Shown here: positions 11,320 through 19,592 of the stretch, one piece after another
Layout of the letters: every line of letters begins with the position of its first letter
How positions within the stretch are numbered: position 1 is the stretch's first letter
Position numbers and translations under genes: made by a program
Notes under the pieces: generated by a model
Databases searched by the model: none
What the model was told of the DNA's origin: nothing
The model's input: the letters and a program-made list of their open reading frames with translations, nothing else
Assembly (NCBI RefSeq): GCF_000067165.1
Contig: NC_010162.1
Coordinates: 11,148,501 to 11,212,500, forward strand
DNA from: Sorangium cellulosum So ce56
Lineage (GTDB): Bacteria; Myxococcota_A; Polyangia; Polyangiales; Polyangiaceae
Direction of reading: 5' to 3'
Length of the DNA: 64,000 bases

Positions 11320-12228
11320 GTGCGCACGGCGCTGCGCCCGATCATGGTCGTCGTCGCTGCCCTGTTCATCGGGCTCGCCGCGCGGGACCTCGCTCGCAGG
11401 TGGGAGAGCGGCGCGCCGATCGACATCCGTCCCGCGTTCGTGGCGCTCTCGGTGCTGCCCCTCGCGCTCGGCCTCGTCGTGCTGGGGCTCGCCTGGGCCT
11501 TCATCCTGGAAGAGCTGACCGGCCGGCCCATCCCTCGCTGGCCGGCGATCGCGCTGCACATCGAGTCGCAGGCGGCGCGGTACATCCCAGGCAAGGTCGG
11601 CGTGCCGCTGTTCCGCATGCTGGGCGCCCCGCGCATCGGGGCGACCAGCGCGGAGGTGGGGTCGTCCTTCGCGATCGAGTTCACCAGCTTCATCGCGGTC
11701 GGCGCCATGGTGGGGTTCGGCCTGCTCGCGGCGGGCGGCGAGCAGTTCGCGGGCGCGAACGCGCTCATCGGTCGATGGAGGCTGCCCGTGCTCCTCGCCC
11801 TGGGCGCGGTCCTCGTAGCGCTCATGACCGTGGATCGTGCCCGCGCGCCCGAGCGCGTGCGCAAGCTCCTCGCGCCCGAGGGGCGCGGGCCGCTCATGCC
11901 GGCGCGATTGCCGCTCGTGCACGCGGTGTACTCGCTGACCTGGGCCGCGCACGGCGCGTGCGCCGCGCTCGCCGTCGGCGCGACGCCGGGCGCGGCGATC
12001 GGCGGCTCGGGCCTGTTCGTGCTGGCGCCCATCGCCGGTTTCCTCGCGATGGCCACGCCGGGCGGCATCGGCGTGCGCGAGGCGCTGCTCTCCGTGGGCC
12101 TCGCCCCCGCCGTCGGACCCGCCGCGGCGCTGGGCGCCGCGCTCATCTCGCGCGCCACCTCGCTCGCCGTGGACGTCGGCGGCTTGCTCATCGCGCGGCT
12201 GCTTTGCCGACGCGCCGCGCCTCGCTAG
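11320..12228 (+). CDS. LPG-synthase-TM-like integral membrane protein (UPF0104 type, flippase-like)
   Basis: About 302 residues from the GTG at 11320, with roughly seven or eight hydrophobic segments. The signatures ESQAARYIPGKVG (about 81-93) and ATPGGIGVREALL (about 245-257) are typical of the lysylphosphatidylglycerol-synthetase TM family, whose members flip or handle lipids and glycolipids. A frame-shifted ATG at 11180 overlapping the methyltransferase stop would encode a Pro-rich leader that runs out of frame with this gene, so the true N-terminus is uncertain. It sits between a methyltransferase and a GT-C-like protein, which fits glycolipid export. Confidence 0.75.
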   Translation: MRTALRPIMVVVAALFIGLAARDLARRWESGAPIDIRPAFVALSVLPLALGLVVLGLAWAFILEELTGRPIPRWPAIALHIESQAARYIPGKVGVPLFRMLGAPRIGATSAEVGSSFAIEFTSFIAVGAMVGFGLLAAGGEQFAGANALIGRWRLPVLLALGAVLVALMTVDRARAPERVRKLLAPEGRGPLMPARLPLVHAVYSLTWAAHGACAALAVGATPGAAIGGSGLFVLAPIAGFLAMATPGGIGVREALLSVGLAPAVGPAAALGAALISRATSLAVDVGGLLIARLLCRRAAPR

Positions 12229-12243
12229 GATGCGCCCCCTCTC

Positions 12244-14838
12244 ATGCTGGCCCGCCTGCGTGCTGCCCTGAACTCCGACTCCCCCCTGGCCCGCTTCTGT
12301 GCCGCCCTGACCTCCGGCTCGCCCCGAGAAAGGCTGCTGCGCAACGTCTTCGCGGCCGTCGCATGCCTCACGGGCCTCGTCGGCTACGCGCTCGTGGTCC
12401 ACGCGCACATTCCAGTCCAGCACTGGCTCCTGTGGCGGCTCGTGCCGCTCTGGGGCTATTCGCTGCTGTTCCTGCTCTCCAGCCTCGGCATCGGCCTCGT
12501 GCTGTTGCGCCGGGTGCTCCGCCTCACGCACTTGCCGCCGGTCGAAGAGGGCCTGTTCGGCATGACGCTCGGCTCCATCGCCTTCGTGTTCGGCATGTAC
12601 CTCGCCGGCGTGGTCGGGTGGATCCGCCCCTGGTACGGGCTCGTGATGCCGGCGGCCCTCTTCGCGGGCGGTCTCCTGGAGCTGCCACGCTGGCTATCGC
12701 GGCTGAAGCACGATCTCGACGCCTCAACGACGCCGAAAGGGGCGATGCGCTGGCTGTGGCTCACGGCCACGGGCGTCGGCGCCGTGTGCATCGTGCTCCT
12801 CTACCTGTTGTCGCTGACCCCGGATTCCATCAGCTTCGACGCGACCTGGTATCACGTGCCGATCGGGCAGGACTATGCGCGCGCCGGCCGCATCGTGCCG
12901 TTCTACGGCGACGTGAACCGCTCGTTCCCCCACTTCGCGAGCATGCTCTACGCGTGGGGTTTCAGCGTCCCCGGGATGCTCGTGGAGCAACGGTGGATGA
13001 TGGCGCTCCACCTGGAGTTCGTGTTCGTCCTGGGGAAGGTGGTCGGCGTCGCGGCGCTGGCGCGGTACCTGCTCCAGGGCGAACGCGTCCCTGGCCTCTG
13101 GGCGGCGTTCTTCCTGTTCCCGTCGCTGTTCCTCCAGGACCAGAACCCCGGCGCTTCGGCGGACCATTTCCTGGGCTTCTTCGCGGCGCCGGTCCTGCTC
13201 GCGTCCATGCGCTTCGCGGAGCGCTTCGACAGGCGGTATGCCGTCCTGCTCGGCGCGTCGCTCGGGGGCGCGATGCTGGCGAAGTACCAGGCGGTCTATC
13301 ACCTGGCCATGGCGGCGGCGGTCGTCGTGCCGCGCGCCGCGTACCTGCTCGCGCGCGCGGCCTCCCGCGCCCTGAAGAGGCGCAAGCGGCCGCTGCTCTC
13401 GGCGCGCCGCGTCCTCGTGGCGGGGCTCATCGCGTCGGGCGTGGCGCTCGGCACGGCCGCGCCGCACTTCATCAAGAACACCATCTACCATAACAACCCC
13501 GTTTATCCGCTGGCCCAGCGCGTGTTCACGCGGTCGTACCCGCAGCACGCGCGCTCCGCGGAGTTCATGGAGAAGGCGTATCCCAACGCGCCTTACCTGC
13601 CCAAGGGGAAGGGGCTCGAGCGGCAGCTCATCGCGGCCGGCAACTTCTTCACGTTCTCGTTCTCCCCGCACTACTCGTTCACTCGCTACGTCCCCTCGAT
13701 GGGCTCGCTCTTCACGCTGCTCCTGCCGATGCTGCTGGTCATCCGCGGCCGTCGCAGGCCGGCGCTCGCGGCCTGGGCGACGTTCGCCGGCGTCTGGATG
13801 TGGAGCAACACGTACACCGCGGACCGGTACCTGCAGGGCATGCTCGCGGTGCCGATCGCCGCCGCCGCGGCGCTGCTCGTCCGCACATGGCAGCTCGGGA
13901 CGGTCGCGCGGCTCGGCCTCGTGCCGCTCGTGGTGTTCCAGATCGTGTGGAGCGGCGATGTGCCCTTCTACTCCGGCCCCCGCCGGCTGGAGAGCGCGCT
14001 CTCGCTGATCCGCTCCACCTACGAGAAGCGATGGAGCGACGCGCAGCGGTTCAAGTTTCGCGCGGATCACCGCGCGATCAACCAGGCTACCCCGCCCGAC
14101 GCGCGCATCCTCGCGCGCAACTACCGCACGACGCTCGGTATCGAGCGCGAGATCATCTTCGATATCCAGGCCTGGCAATCGCTCATCTTCTACGAGCCCG
14201 TGCGAGGGCCGGCCGAGCTCTACGCGCATTACCGGAGCGTCGGCATCACCCACATCCTGTACCCGCCGAACCAGCGCCCGCCGGACACGCTCCAGGCCGC
14301 CGTGCTGTTCAACGAGCTCGTGCACCGCTACGCGACCGAGAAGCGCCGCTTCGGCGGCCTTCAGCTCGTGACCATGCCGAAGGAGCCGCCGCCGGCCGAC
14401 GAGCTGCCTTATCAGGTGCTCGCGCTCGGCGCGCCGGGCTACACGGACGGGCTCTACCCGGTCGAGGCGCTCCACATCCTCCCCAAGCTCCAGCCGCCCA
14501 AGGGCCAGGAGCCCAAGCCCGCGCGGGCGTGGCCCAGGGATACGAACGCGCAGGCCGCGCTCCTCGACGCCGCGGACGCGGTGGTGCTCGGCAAGAAGGC
14601 CGCGCGGGGCAGCCGGAACGTGAAGCTGGACGGCGTGTTCTTCGCGGCGGAGCGCTTCAAGAACTACACGGTCTACCTGCGGCAGCAGCGCGACACCCCC
14701 CGGGCGGAGCCGCCGCCCGAGCCCGCGGCCGCGGGCGCGCCGCCGGAGCCCCCGGCCGCGGACACGCCGCCCGAGCCGGAGCCGACCGACCCTGGGGCTC
14801 CCCCGGAGGACGACGATCCGGAGGACCCGGACGGCTGA
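12244..14838 (+). CDS. Polytopic GT-C-like membrane glycosyltransferase or related protein
   Basis: 864 residues with about ten to twelve transmembrane segments in the first two thirds. A soluble C-terminal domain (about 590-800) and an acidic Pro/Glu-rich tail (PPEPAAAGAPPEPP to EDDDPEDPDG) follow. The topology and the luminal-type loop after the second TM pair (FDATWYHVPIGQDYARAG) resemble ArnT/PMT-like GT-C enzymes that use polyprenyl-phosphate sugars. No single catalytic motif is decisive. It starts 15 bp after the flippase-like gene, so the two are probably one transcription unit. A GC-rich hairpin lies 38 bp after the stop. Confidence 0.65.
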   Translation: MLARLRAALNSDSPLARFCAALTSGSPRERLLRNVFAAVACLTGLVGYALVVHAHIPVQHWLLWRLVPLWGYSLLFLLSSLGIGLVLLRRVLRLTHLPPVEEGLFGMTLGSIAFVFGMYLAGVVGWIRPWYGLVMPAALFAGGLLELPRWLSRLKHDLDASTTPKGAMRWLWLTATGVGAVCIVLLYLLSLTPDSISFDATWYHVPIGQDYARAGRIVPFYGDVNRSFPHFASMLYAWGFSVPGMLVEQRWMMALHLEFVFVLGKVVGVAALARYLLQGERVPGLWAAFFLFPSLFLQDQNPGASADHFLGFFAAPVLLASMRFAERFDRRYAVLLGASLGGAMLAKYQAVYHLAMAAAVVVPRAAYLLARAASRALKRRKRPLLSARRVLVAGLIASGVALGTAAPHFIKNTIYHNNPVYPLAQRVFTRSYPQHARSAEFMEKAYPNAPYLPKGKGLERQLIAAGNFFTFSFSPHYSFTRYVPSMGSLFTLLLPMLLVIRGRRRPALAAWATFAGVWMWSNTYTADRYLQGMLAVPIAAAAALLVRTWQLGTVARLGLVPLVVFQIVWSGDVPFYSGPRRLESALSLIRSTYEKRWSDAQRFKFRADHRAINQATPPDARILARNYRTTLGIEREIIFDIQAWQSLIFYEPVRGPAELYAHYRSVGITHILYPPNQRPPDTLQAAVLFNELVHRYATEKRRFGGLQLVTMPKEPPPADELPYQVLALGAPGYTDGLYPVEALHILPKLQPPKGQEPKPARAWPRDTNAQAALLDAADAVVLGKKAARGSRNVKLDGVFFAAERFKNYTVYLRQQRDTPRAEPPPEPAAAGAPPEPPAADTPPEPEPTDPGAPPEDDDPEDPDG

Positions 14839-14875
14839 GCTCCGGCCCGGGGTTACGAGCGCTGTTCGACCAGCG

Positions 14876-14900
14876 GCCCGGTCCAGGGGACCGGGCTCTT
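14876..14900 (+). terminator. Hairpin terminator candidate between convergent genes
   Basis: A perfect 9-bp stem, GCCCGGTCC / GGACCGGGC, with a 3-nt loop (AGG) is followed by TCTT on the + strand. It sits 38 nt after the GT-C-like gene's stop and abuts the stop codon of the convergent glycosyltransferase. The U-tract is short, as is common in GC-rich genomes. It could act for either strand. Confidence 0.55.
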
Positions 14901-15943
14901 CACCTCGCGCTCGCCCGCGCCGGTTGCACCTGCTGGTTGTGCCACGGCTTCGCGCCCGTGGACTGGATCCCCTCCAGCCGGAGGGCCGGCTCCCGCTCGG
15001 CGAGCTCGGTCTCGATCCGGCGCACGCGCATCAGCACCTCCTCGACGAGGCGGCGGTTCGTCGCGATGAGCTCCGCGAGCAGCGCCACGGCCACCAGGAT
15101 GCACGCCATCACGACGGCGCCCGTGCCGACGATGAGCGACTGGATGTAACCGCTGTAGTCCGGATTCCGCAGGTAGAAGTAGAGGAACCGGACGCCGATC
15201 GCGACGCCGAACACGAGCAGGACCGTCGCGACCCAGCCCACGAGCTGCACAGGGCGGTACATCGCATAAGCCCGGAACATGACGGGACCGGCGCGGCGCA
15301 GGTAGTCGGGGATCGAACGAAAGAGCCGCGACTCGCGCGTCTTCGGGTTGGTCGTGATCTTCACGTTCTCCAGCGCGAGGCCGCGGCGGCCTGCCTGGAT
15401 CACGGTCTCCAGCGTGTAGGTAAAGCGGTTGTGCACGAAGAGCTGCAGCGCCGCCTTCCGGCTCACCGCGCGGAAGCCGCTCGGTGAGTCGGCCACCTCC
15501 GTGGCGGACAGGCGCCGGATGAGCCGCGAGCCCCACCGCTGCAAGACCTTCTTGAGCGGCGAGAAGTGCTCGATCCTGTCTGTCTGCCGATCGCCGATCA
15601 CCAGGTCGGCCCGGCCGTCGAGGATGGGAGCGACGAGCCTCGGGATCTCCGCGCCGCGATACTGGTTGTCCGCGTCGGTGTTCACGATGATATCGGCGCC
15701 GAGCCGCAGGCACGCGTCGATGCCGGCCATGAACCCGGCGGCGAGGCCTCGATTCTTGGCGAAGCGGACGATGTGGTGGATCCCGAGCTGCTCGGCGAGC
15801 GAGCTCGTCCCGTCCGTGCTGCCGTCGTCAATGATGAGGACCTCGATCTCGTCCACGCCGTCGATCGACCGCGGCAGGTCCGCGAATGTCTGCGCGAGCG
15901 TGTCGCGCTCGTTCAAGCAAGGGATTTGGATGATGAGCTTCAC
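14900..15943 (-). CDS. GT2 family glycosyltransferase (polyprenyl-phosphate sugar transferase-like)
   Basis: 347 residues from a GTG at 15943 (KLIIQIPCLNERDTL); the longer frame upstream is Arg-rich and not preferred. The GT-A fold motifs are IIDDGSTDGT near residue 40 and the metal-binding NTDADNQY near residue 90. Two C-terminal membrane segments follow (VGWVATVLLVFGVAIGV and IVGTGAVVMACILVAVALLA), then a charged helix. This domain order is typical of dolichyl/undecaprenyl-phosphate mannosyl- or glucosyltransferases (DPM1/GtrB-like), which charge the lipid carrier for GT-C enzymes. That fits the convergent GT-C-like neighbour. The donor sugar is unknown. Confidence 0.85.
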   Translation of the reverse strand: MKLIIQIPCLNERDTLAQTFADLPRSIDGVDEIEVLIIDDGSTDGTSSLAEQLGIHHIVRFAKNRGLAAGFMAGIDACLRLGADIIVNTDADNQYRGAEIPRLVAPILDGRADLVIGDRQTDRIEHFSPLKKVLQRWGSRLIRRLSATEVADSPSGFRAVSRKAALQLFVHNRFTYTLETVIQAGRRGLALENVKITTNPKTRESRLFRSIPDYLRRAGPVMFRAYAMYRPVQLVGWVATVLLVFGVAIGVRFLYFYLRNPDYSGYIQSLIVGTGAVVMACILVAVALLAELIATNRRLVEEVLMRVRRIETELAEREPALRLEGIQSTGAKPWHNQQVQPARASAR

Positions 15944-16103
15944 GGGCGATTTCGCGGCGCAGCGTAGCACGACGTGCGTCGAGAAATTCACCTCGGAGCG
16001 CAGCGGGCTCCCCCGCGACGCGAGGCTCCAGCGCGGGCCGGAACGCCGCCCCGCTCGCGCTGAGCGCCGGGCGGCCAGCAGAAACCTGTCCACACCGCTC
16101 CGC

Positions 16104-16150
16104 CGGTGCCCCGGGGCACCGTACATCGCGGAACATCACGGAACATCGCG
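16104..16150. promoter_or_regulatory. 18-bp perfect palindrome followed by three 10-bp repeats
   Basis: CGGTGCCCCGGGGCACCG (16104-16121) is a perfect palindrome. It is immediately followed by three decamers GTACATCGCG, GAACATCACG and GAACATCGCG. The element lies about 50 bp beyond the stop of the small minus-strand gene and 160 bp before the GTG of the glycosyltransferase. It could be a terminator for the minus-strand operon or an operator for the glycosyltransferase gene; the sequence does not decide. The rest of the 258-bp gap shows nothing recognisable. Confidence 0.45.
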
Positions 16151-16201
16151 GGGACGATGGCCCGCAGCCCTGCGCCGGGCCAGCGGGACCATCGCTCCGC
16201 T

Positions 16202-16447
16202 CTAGTTGAGCAACTTCTTCGAGAGGTGCTTGACCGCCTCCTGCGCCGCGTTTCGCAGCGCGACCTCGACCGCCTTCGAGGACGTGTCGCCTCGCACGAG
16301 GATGGCGCAATTGTCCCCTTCAGCCTCGAAGGATGCGAGCGGTAGCTCTGTCGCCGCCGCTGCGGCGCGGATCGGCACCTGCACAGCAAGCGAACCGACC
16401 TCGAGCTCCACGAACCCCACCAGCTCCGTCTTGGATAGGTTCTGCAT
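16202..16447 (-). CDS. Small hypothetical protein (81 residues)
   Basis: An 81-residue frame from the ATG at 16447 (MQNLSKTELVGFVELEVG) with balanced composition and an amphipathic, Lys-rich C-terminus (EAVKHLSKKLLN). Extending it upstream would run through the 7-bp repeat array, so the internal ATG is preferred. The ribosome-binding site is weak. It lies downstream of nuoK on the same strand with about 320 bp between. No family was recognised; it is soluble, with no signal peptide. Confidence 0.45.
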   Translation of the reverse strand: MQNLSKTELVGFVELEVGSLAVQVPIRAAAAATELPLASFEAEGDNCAILVRGDTSSKAVEVALRNAAQEAVKHLSKKLLN

Positions 16448-16562
16448 GCCTTCGAACGTGGGTCGTCCGCTGGGGCTTAGCAAGGTCAGGTTTTTCCTGC
16501 TTGTCGCTGGGATTGAGCTCCACGTGAAGAGGCAGAGCGCGGGAGCGTCGAGCACATCGCCT

Positions 16563-16634
16563 GGTCGGCGGTCGGCGGTCGGCGGTCGGCGGTCGGCGGT
16601 CGGCGGTCGGCGGTCGGCGGTCGGCGGTCGGCGG
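16563..16634. repeat. 7-bp tandem repeat (GGTCGGC, about ten copies)
   Basis: About ten near-perfect copies of GGTCGGC run head to tail, ending in the degenerate GGTCGAC. The array occupies the middle of the roughly 319-bp gap between nuoK and the small downstream gene. The remainder of that gap is GC-rich with no gene seen. Seven-bp units shift frame with each copy, so the array is almost certainly non-coding and likely variable between strains. Confidence 0.9.
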
Positions 16635-16766
16635 TCGACGATCGGCATCGGCGTGGGGCGCGCGACGCGGCGGCCGCCGGTCCGAACGTCGCGCGCGTCA
16701 CGCCCATCCCGCCCATCCCGCGCGGCACGTCGACCGCGCGCTTCCGCACGGATGACCGCTCTCGCG

Positions 16767-17075
16767 TCAGTTCTTCAGGGAGGTCAGCTGGTCGGCCATG
16801 ATGCTCCGGTGATTGCGGTAGACCTGAAGCACGATGGCCAGCGCGATCGCCGCCTCGCTCGCCGCGAGGACGATGATGAAGACCGTGAACACCTGGCCAG
16901 CCACGCCGCCGGCGACGAAGTGGTCGAACGCGATGAAGTTGAGCGCGGCGGCGTTGAGGATGAGCTCGACGCCGAGGAGGATGCCCACCGCGTTCTTCCG
17001 CGTCATGACGGTGAACAGCCCGAGCCCGAAGAGCACCGCGGCGACGGTGAGGTAGTGGATGAGACCGACCTCCAT
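16767..17075 (-). CDS. nuoK: NADH-quinone oxidoreductase subunit K
   Basis: 102 residues with three hydrophobic segments, the normal NuoK length. Family signatures are GLFTVMTRKNAVGILLGVEL, with the conserved membrane glutamate in GVELILNAAALNF, and VLAASEAAIALAIVLQVYR, with the second conserved glutamate. NuoK is part of the proton-pumping membrane arm of respiratory complex I. It starts 3 bp after nuoJ ends, so the two are co-transcribed. The next complex I genes (nuoL, M, N) do not follow. Confidence 0.95.
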   Translation of the reverse strand: MEVGLIHYLTVAAVLFGLGLFTVMTRKNAVGILLGVELILNAAALNFIAFDHFVAGGVAGQVFTVFIIVLAASEAAIALAIVLQVYRNHRSIMADQLTSLKN

Positions 17076-17078
17076 CGC

Positions 17079-17594
17079 CTACTCCCTCTCCCAGGCGCGC
17101 CTGACGGCTCGACGCGCGAGCACGACCGCGCCGATCATCGCGGCGAGCAGCACGACCGAGCCGAGCTCGAACGGGAGCAGGTACTCTCCGAGGAACGCGT
17201 GCCCGAGCTTGGCGGTGGACGGCATCGCCGGCTTGGCCTCGGCGGGCCAAGGGGTCTGGGTCGCCACCCTGCCGAGCAGGAGCAGCACCGCCGTGACCAG
17301 ACCGAACGCCACGGCCGGCCCGCCGCGCGGGTTCGAGATCTTCATCTCCGCGATGCGGCTCGTGAGCATCACGGCGAAGAGGATGAGCACGAGCGTGCCG
17401 CCGACATAGACGAGCACCTGCGTCGCCGCGATGAAATCGGCCGAGAGCGAGACGTACAGCCCGGCGATGCCGAGGAACGTGCCGAGCAAGGCCAGCGCGG
17501 AGTGGATGATGTTCCTGGAGAACGCCACGAGCCCGGCCGAGCCGAGTGTCAGCGCGGCAAGCCCGAGGAAGACGAGTGCGCTCAGGGAGGGCAT
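17079..17594 (-). CDS. nuoJ: NADH-quinone oxidoreductase subunit J
   Basis: 171 residues with five hydrophobic segments. The NuoJ signature SRNIIHSALALLGTFLGIAG is followed by LYVSLSADFIAATQVLVYVGG (the mobile TM3 region) and LILFAVMLTSR. NuoJ is a membrane-arm subunit of complex I lining the channel toward the quinone site. It lies between nuoI (131 bp upstream, a fairly wide gap for this operon) and nuoK (3 bp downstream). Confidence 0.95.
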   Translation of the reverse strand: MPSLSALVFLGLAALTLGSAGLVAFSRNIIHSALALLGTFLGIAGLYVSLSADFIAATQVLVYVGGTLVLILFAVMLTSRIAEMKISNPRGGPAVAFGLVTAVLLLLGRVATQTPWPAEAKPAMPSTAKLGHAFLGEYLLPFELGSVVLLAAMIGAVVLARRAVRRAWERE

Positions 17595-17725
17595 GGGGTG
17601 AGGGCCGCGACGTTAGACCGCTGCCCACCGCCCATCAAGGGCGACCCCCGCGCGTCGCTCGCGGCGCGCTCCTGCGCCGTACTGCGCCCCTCTTGCTCGC
17701 CGCGCGCCCTCGCTCGCCCCCGCTC

Positions 17726-18370
17726 CTACGCCCCTCCGGCCCCCCCGCCCGCGGGCTCCGCGCCCTCGGCGCCTTGCTGCTTCTCGCGCTCCTTGCGCCA
17801 GATGGCGCGCAGCTCCTCCAGCGCGGCCGGGTTGTCGCGCATGGCGCGCTCGCGGGCCTCCCGGGCGTGCGGCCCGTACTCGCCGACGGGCACCTCGCCG
17901 AGGTCCTTCGGCGCCTTGTACAGCGGCACGAGGCCCTCCGGGATGAAGCGGAACGTGAGGTGGTCGAGCGTCGGCGCCGCCCCCTCGAACTCGCGGGTGT
18001 GGCGGATCGCGCCGGTCGACTCCGTCTTGCACGCCTCGACGCACAGGCCGCAGTACATGCACTTGCCCATGTCGATGTCGAAGCGGCTCATCGCCTGCTT
18101 CTTCGTCGCCGGGTCCTTCTCCAGATCGATGGCGATGCACTCGATGGGGCACGCGCGCTCGCAGCGCTTGCAGCCGGTGCAGATGTCCATCTGCACCTCG
18201 AGGAAGCCGCGGTACCGCGGGGGGAGCATCTCGCTGACGGGGCGGTCCGTCTTGTCGGGGTACTGGACGGTGATGGGCTCCCGGAACAGATGGGAGAAGG
18301 TGACCGCCATCCCCTCCAGGATGGTATTGGCCGCGCTGGAGATGCTCTTGATGTACTGGGCGAGATCCAT
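17726..18370 (-). CDS. nuoI: NADH-quinone oxidoreductase subunit I (two [4Fe-4S] clusters)
   Basis: 214 residues. Two ferredoxin motifs are complete: Cys64/67/70/74 (CTGCKRCERACP) and Cys104/107/110/114 (CMYCGLCVEACK), binding clusters N6a and N6b that pass electrons toward quinone. The N-terminal amphipathic helix (ILEGMAVTFSHLFREPITVQYP) is typical. The C-terminus carries a longer tail than usual, about 50 extra charged and Gly/Ala-rich residues. It is the first gene of a stand-alone nuoIJK cluster, divergent from dapA. Confidence 0.95.
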   Translation of the reverse strand: MDLAQYIKSISSAANTILEGMAVTFSHLFREPITVQYPDKTDRPVSEMLPPRYRGFLEVQMDICTGCKRCERACPIECIAIDLEKDPATKKQAMSRFDIDMGKCMYCGLCVEACKTESTGAIRHTREFEGAAPTLDHLTFRFIPEGLVPLYKAPKDLGEVPVGEYGPHAREARERAMRDNPAALEELRAIWRKEREKQQGAEGAEPAGGGAGGA

Positions 18371-18481
18371 GGCCGGTGCCTCTCAGGGACCTGACGCGCC
18401 CGGGCAAATCCCCCGAGGGAGCGAGGCGCTACACCGCAGACGATAGCAGACGCGGACCTGCCCTGGAGCGTCCAGCCCGCT

Positions 18482-18538
18482 CCCCGCGGGTCCCGCCAGC
18501 CCGCGCCGTACAAGCCCCGCGGGCTCCCGCCAGCCCGC
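18482..18538. repeat. Two 23/24-bp direct repeats in the nuoI-dapA divergent region
   Basis: Copies at 18482-18504 and 18515-18538 share the core CCCCGCGGG...TCCCGCCAGCCCGC and differ by a single inserted C. Each contains the palindrome CCCGCGGG, and related CCCCGCG/CGCGGGG half-sites recur to about 18606. They lie in the 287-bp intergenic region holding the promoters of both divergent units. They could be binding sites or simple duplication; no clear -35/-10 pair is visible. Confidence 0.5.
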
Positions 18539-18657
18539 CCACAACGCCGCGTCCGTTCGGCGTCTCCCCGCGCGGGAACCAGCGGAGAGCGGGGACTCCG
18601 CGGGGAACCTGTCCTCTCCTGTTGACGCGCACCCGGGGTGGCGATCATGGTCGTCTG

Positions 18658-19563
18658 ATGTCGCAGCTCCCCTTGTCGGGAACGTTCACCGCCCTCGTCA
18701 CGCCATTCACGCCCGATGGCGAAGCCGTCGATTTCGACGCGCTCGACGCGCTCGTCGAGGCGCAGATCGCGGGCGGCGTCAGCGGGCTCGTGCCGTGCGG
18801 GACCACGGGCGAGTCGCCGACCCTCAGCGAAGCCGAGACGACCGCGGTCATCCGGCGCGTCGTCGAGGCGGCGCGCGGCCGCGTGCCGGTGATCGCGGGG
18901 ACGGGCTCGTTCTCCACGAAGAAGACGATCGAGGCCTCGCGCGCCGCGCTCGCCGCTGGCGCGGCGGGCGTGATGATCGTGATGCCGTACTACAGCAAGC
19001 CCTCGCAGGACGGGCTCCGCGAGCACACGCTGGCCGTGGCCAGGGCCGTCCCGGCGCCGATCGTGCTCTACAACATCCCGGGGCGGACGGTGGTCGACCT
19101 CTCCGCCGAGACGACCGAGCGCATCTGCGCCGCCGCGCCGAACGTCGTCGCCATCAAGGACGCCTCGGGCAACGTGTTCCGCTGCCAGGAGCTCGTGCGG
19201 CGCCTCGGCGACCGGCTCACGATCCTGAGCGGCGACGACGCGCTGACGCTCGCGATGATGGCGCTCGGCGCGCAGGGCGTCATCAGCGTCACGTCGAACG
19301 TGCTGCCGCGCGAGACCAGCGCGGTGACCCGGCGGTTCCTGGCCGGCGACCTCGCGGGCGCGCGCGCGGCCCACCTCGCGCTCCTCGAGCTGCACGGGCT
19401 CCTGTTCGTCGAGCCGAACCCCGCCCCCGCGAAGGCCGCGCTCGCTGCCCTGGGCCGCATGAGCGCCGCCGTCCGGCTGCCCCTCGTGCCGGCCGGAGAG
19501 GCGACCCGGCAGCAGATCGCCGAGGCGATGAGGCGGCTCGAGGCGAGGCGCGAGGCGTCGTGA
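18658..19563 (+). CDS. dapA: 4-hydroxy-tetrahydrodipicolinate synthase
   Basis: 301 residues from the ATG at 18658. It condenses pyruvate with aspartate-semialdehyde, the first committed step of diaminopimelate/lysine synthesis. Visible features are GTTGESPTLSEAE (residues 48-60, active-site threonines), Tyr138 in YNIPGRT, and the Schiff-base Lys167 in AIKDASG. It is full length and overlaps the possible earliest dapB start (GTGA). It is divergent from nuoI. Confidence 0.97.
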   Translation: MSQLPLSGTFTALVTPFTPDGEAVDFDALDALVEAQIAGGVSGLVPCGTTGESPTLSEAETTAVIRRVVEAARGRVPVIAGTGSFSTKKTIEASRAALAAGAAGVMIVMPYYSKPSQDGLREHTLAVARAVPAPIVLYNIPGRTVVDLSAETTERICAAAPNVVAIKDASGNVFRCQELVRRLGDRLTILSGDDALTLAMMALGAQGVISVTSNVLPRETSAVTRRFLAGDLAGARAAHLALLELHGLLFVEPNPAPAKAALAALGRMSAAVRLPLVPAGEATRQQIAEAMRRLEARREAS

Positions 19564-19592
19564 AATCGAACGGAGATCATCGAGGCGTGCCG

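Noticed and set aside
11180..11518. Open frame starting at the ATGA after the methyltransferase
   Set aside because: Pro/Arg/Ser-rich, runs out of frame through the membrane protein; kept only as a possible frameshift note.
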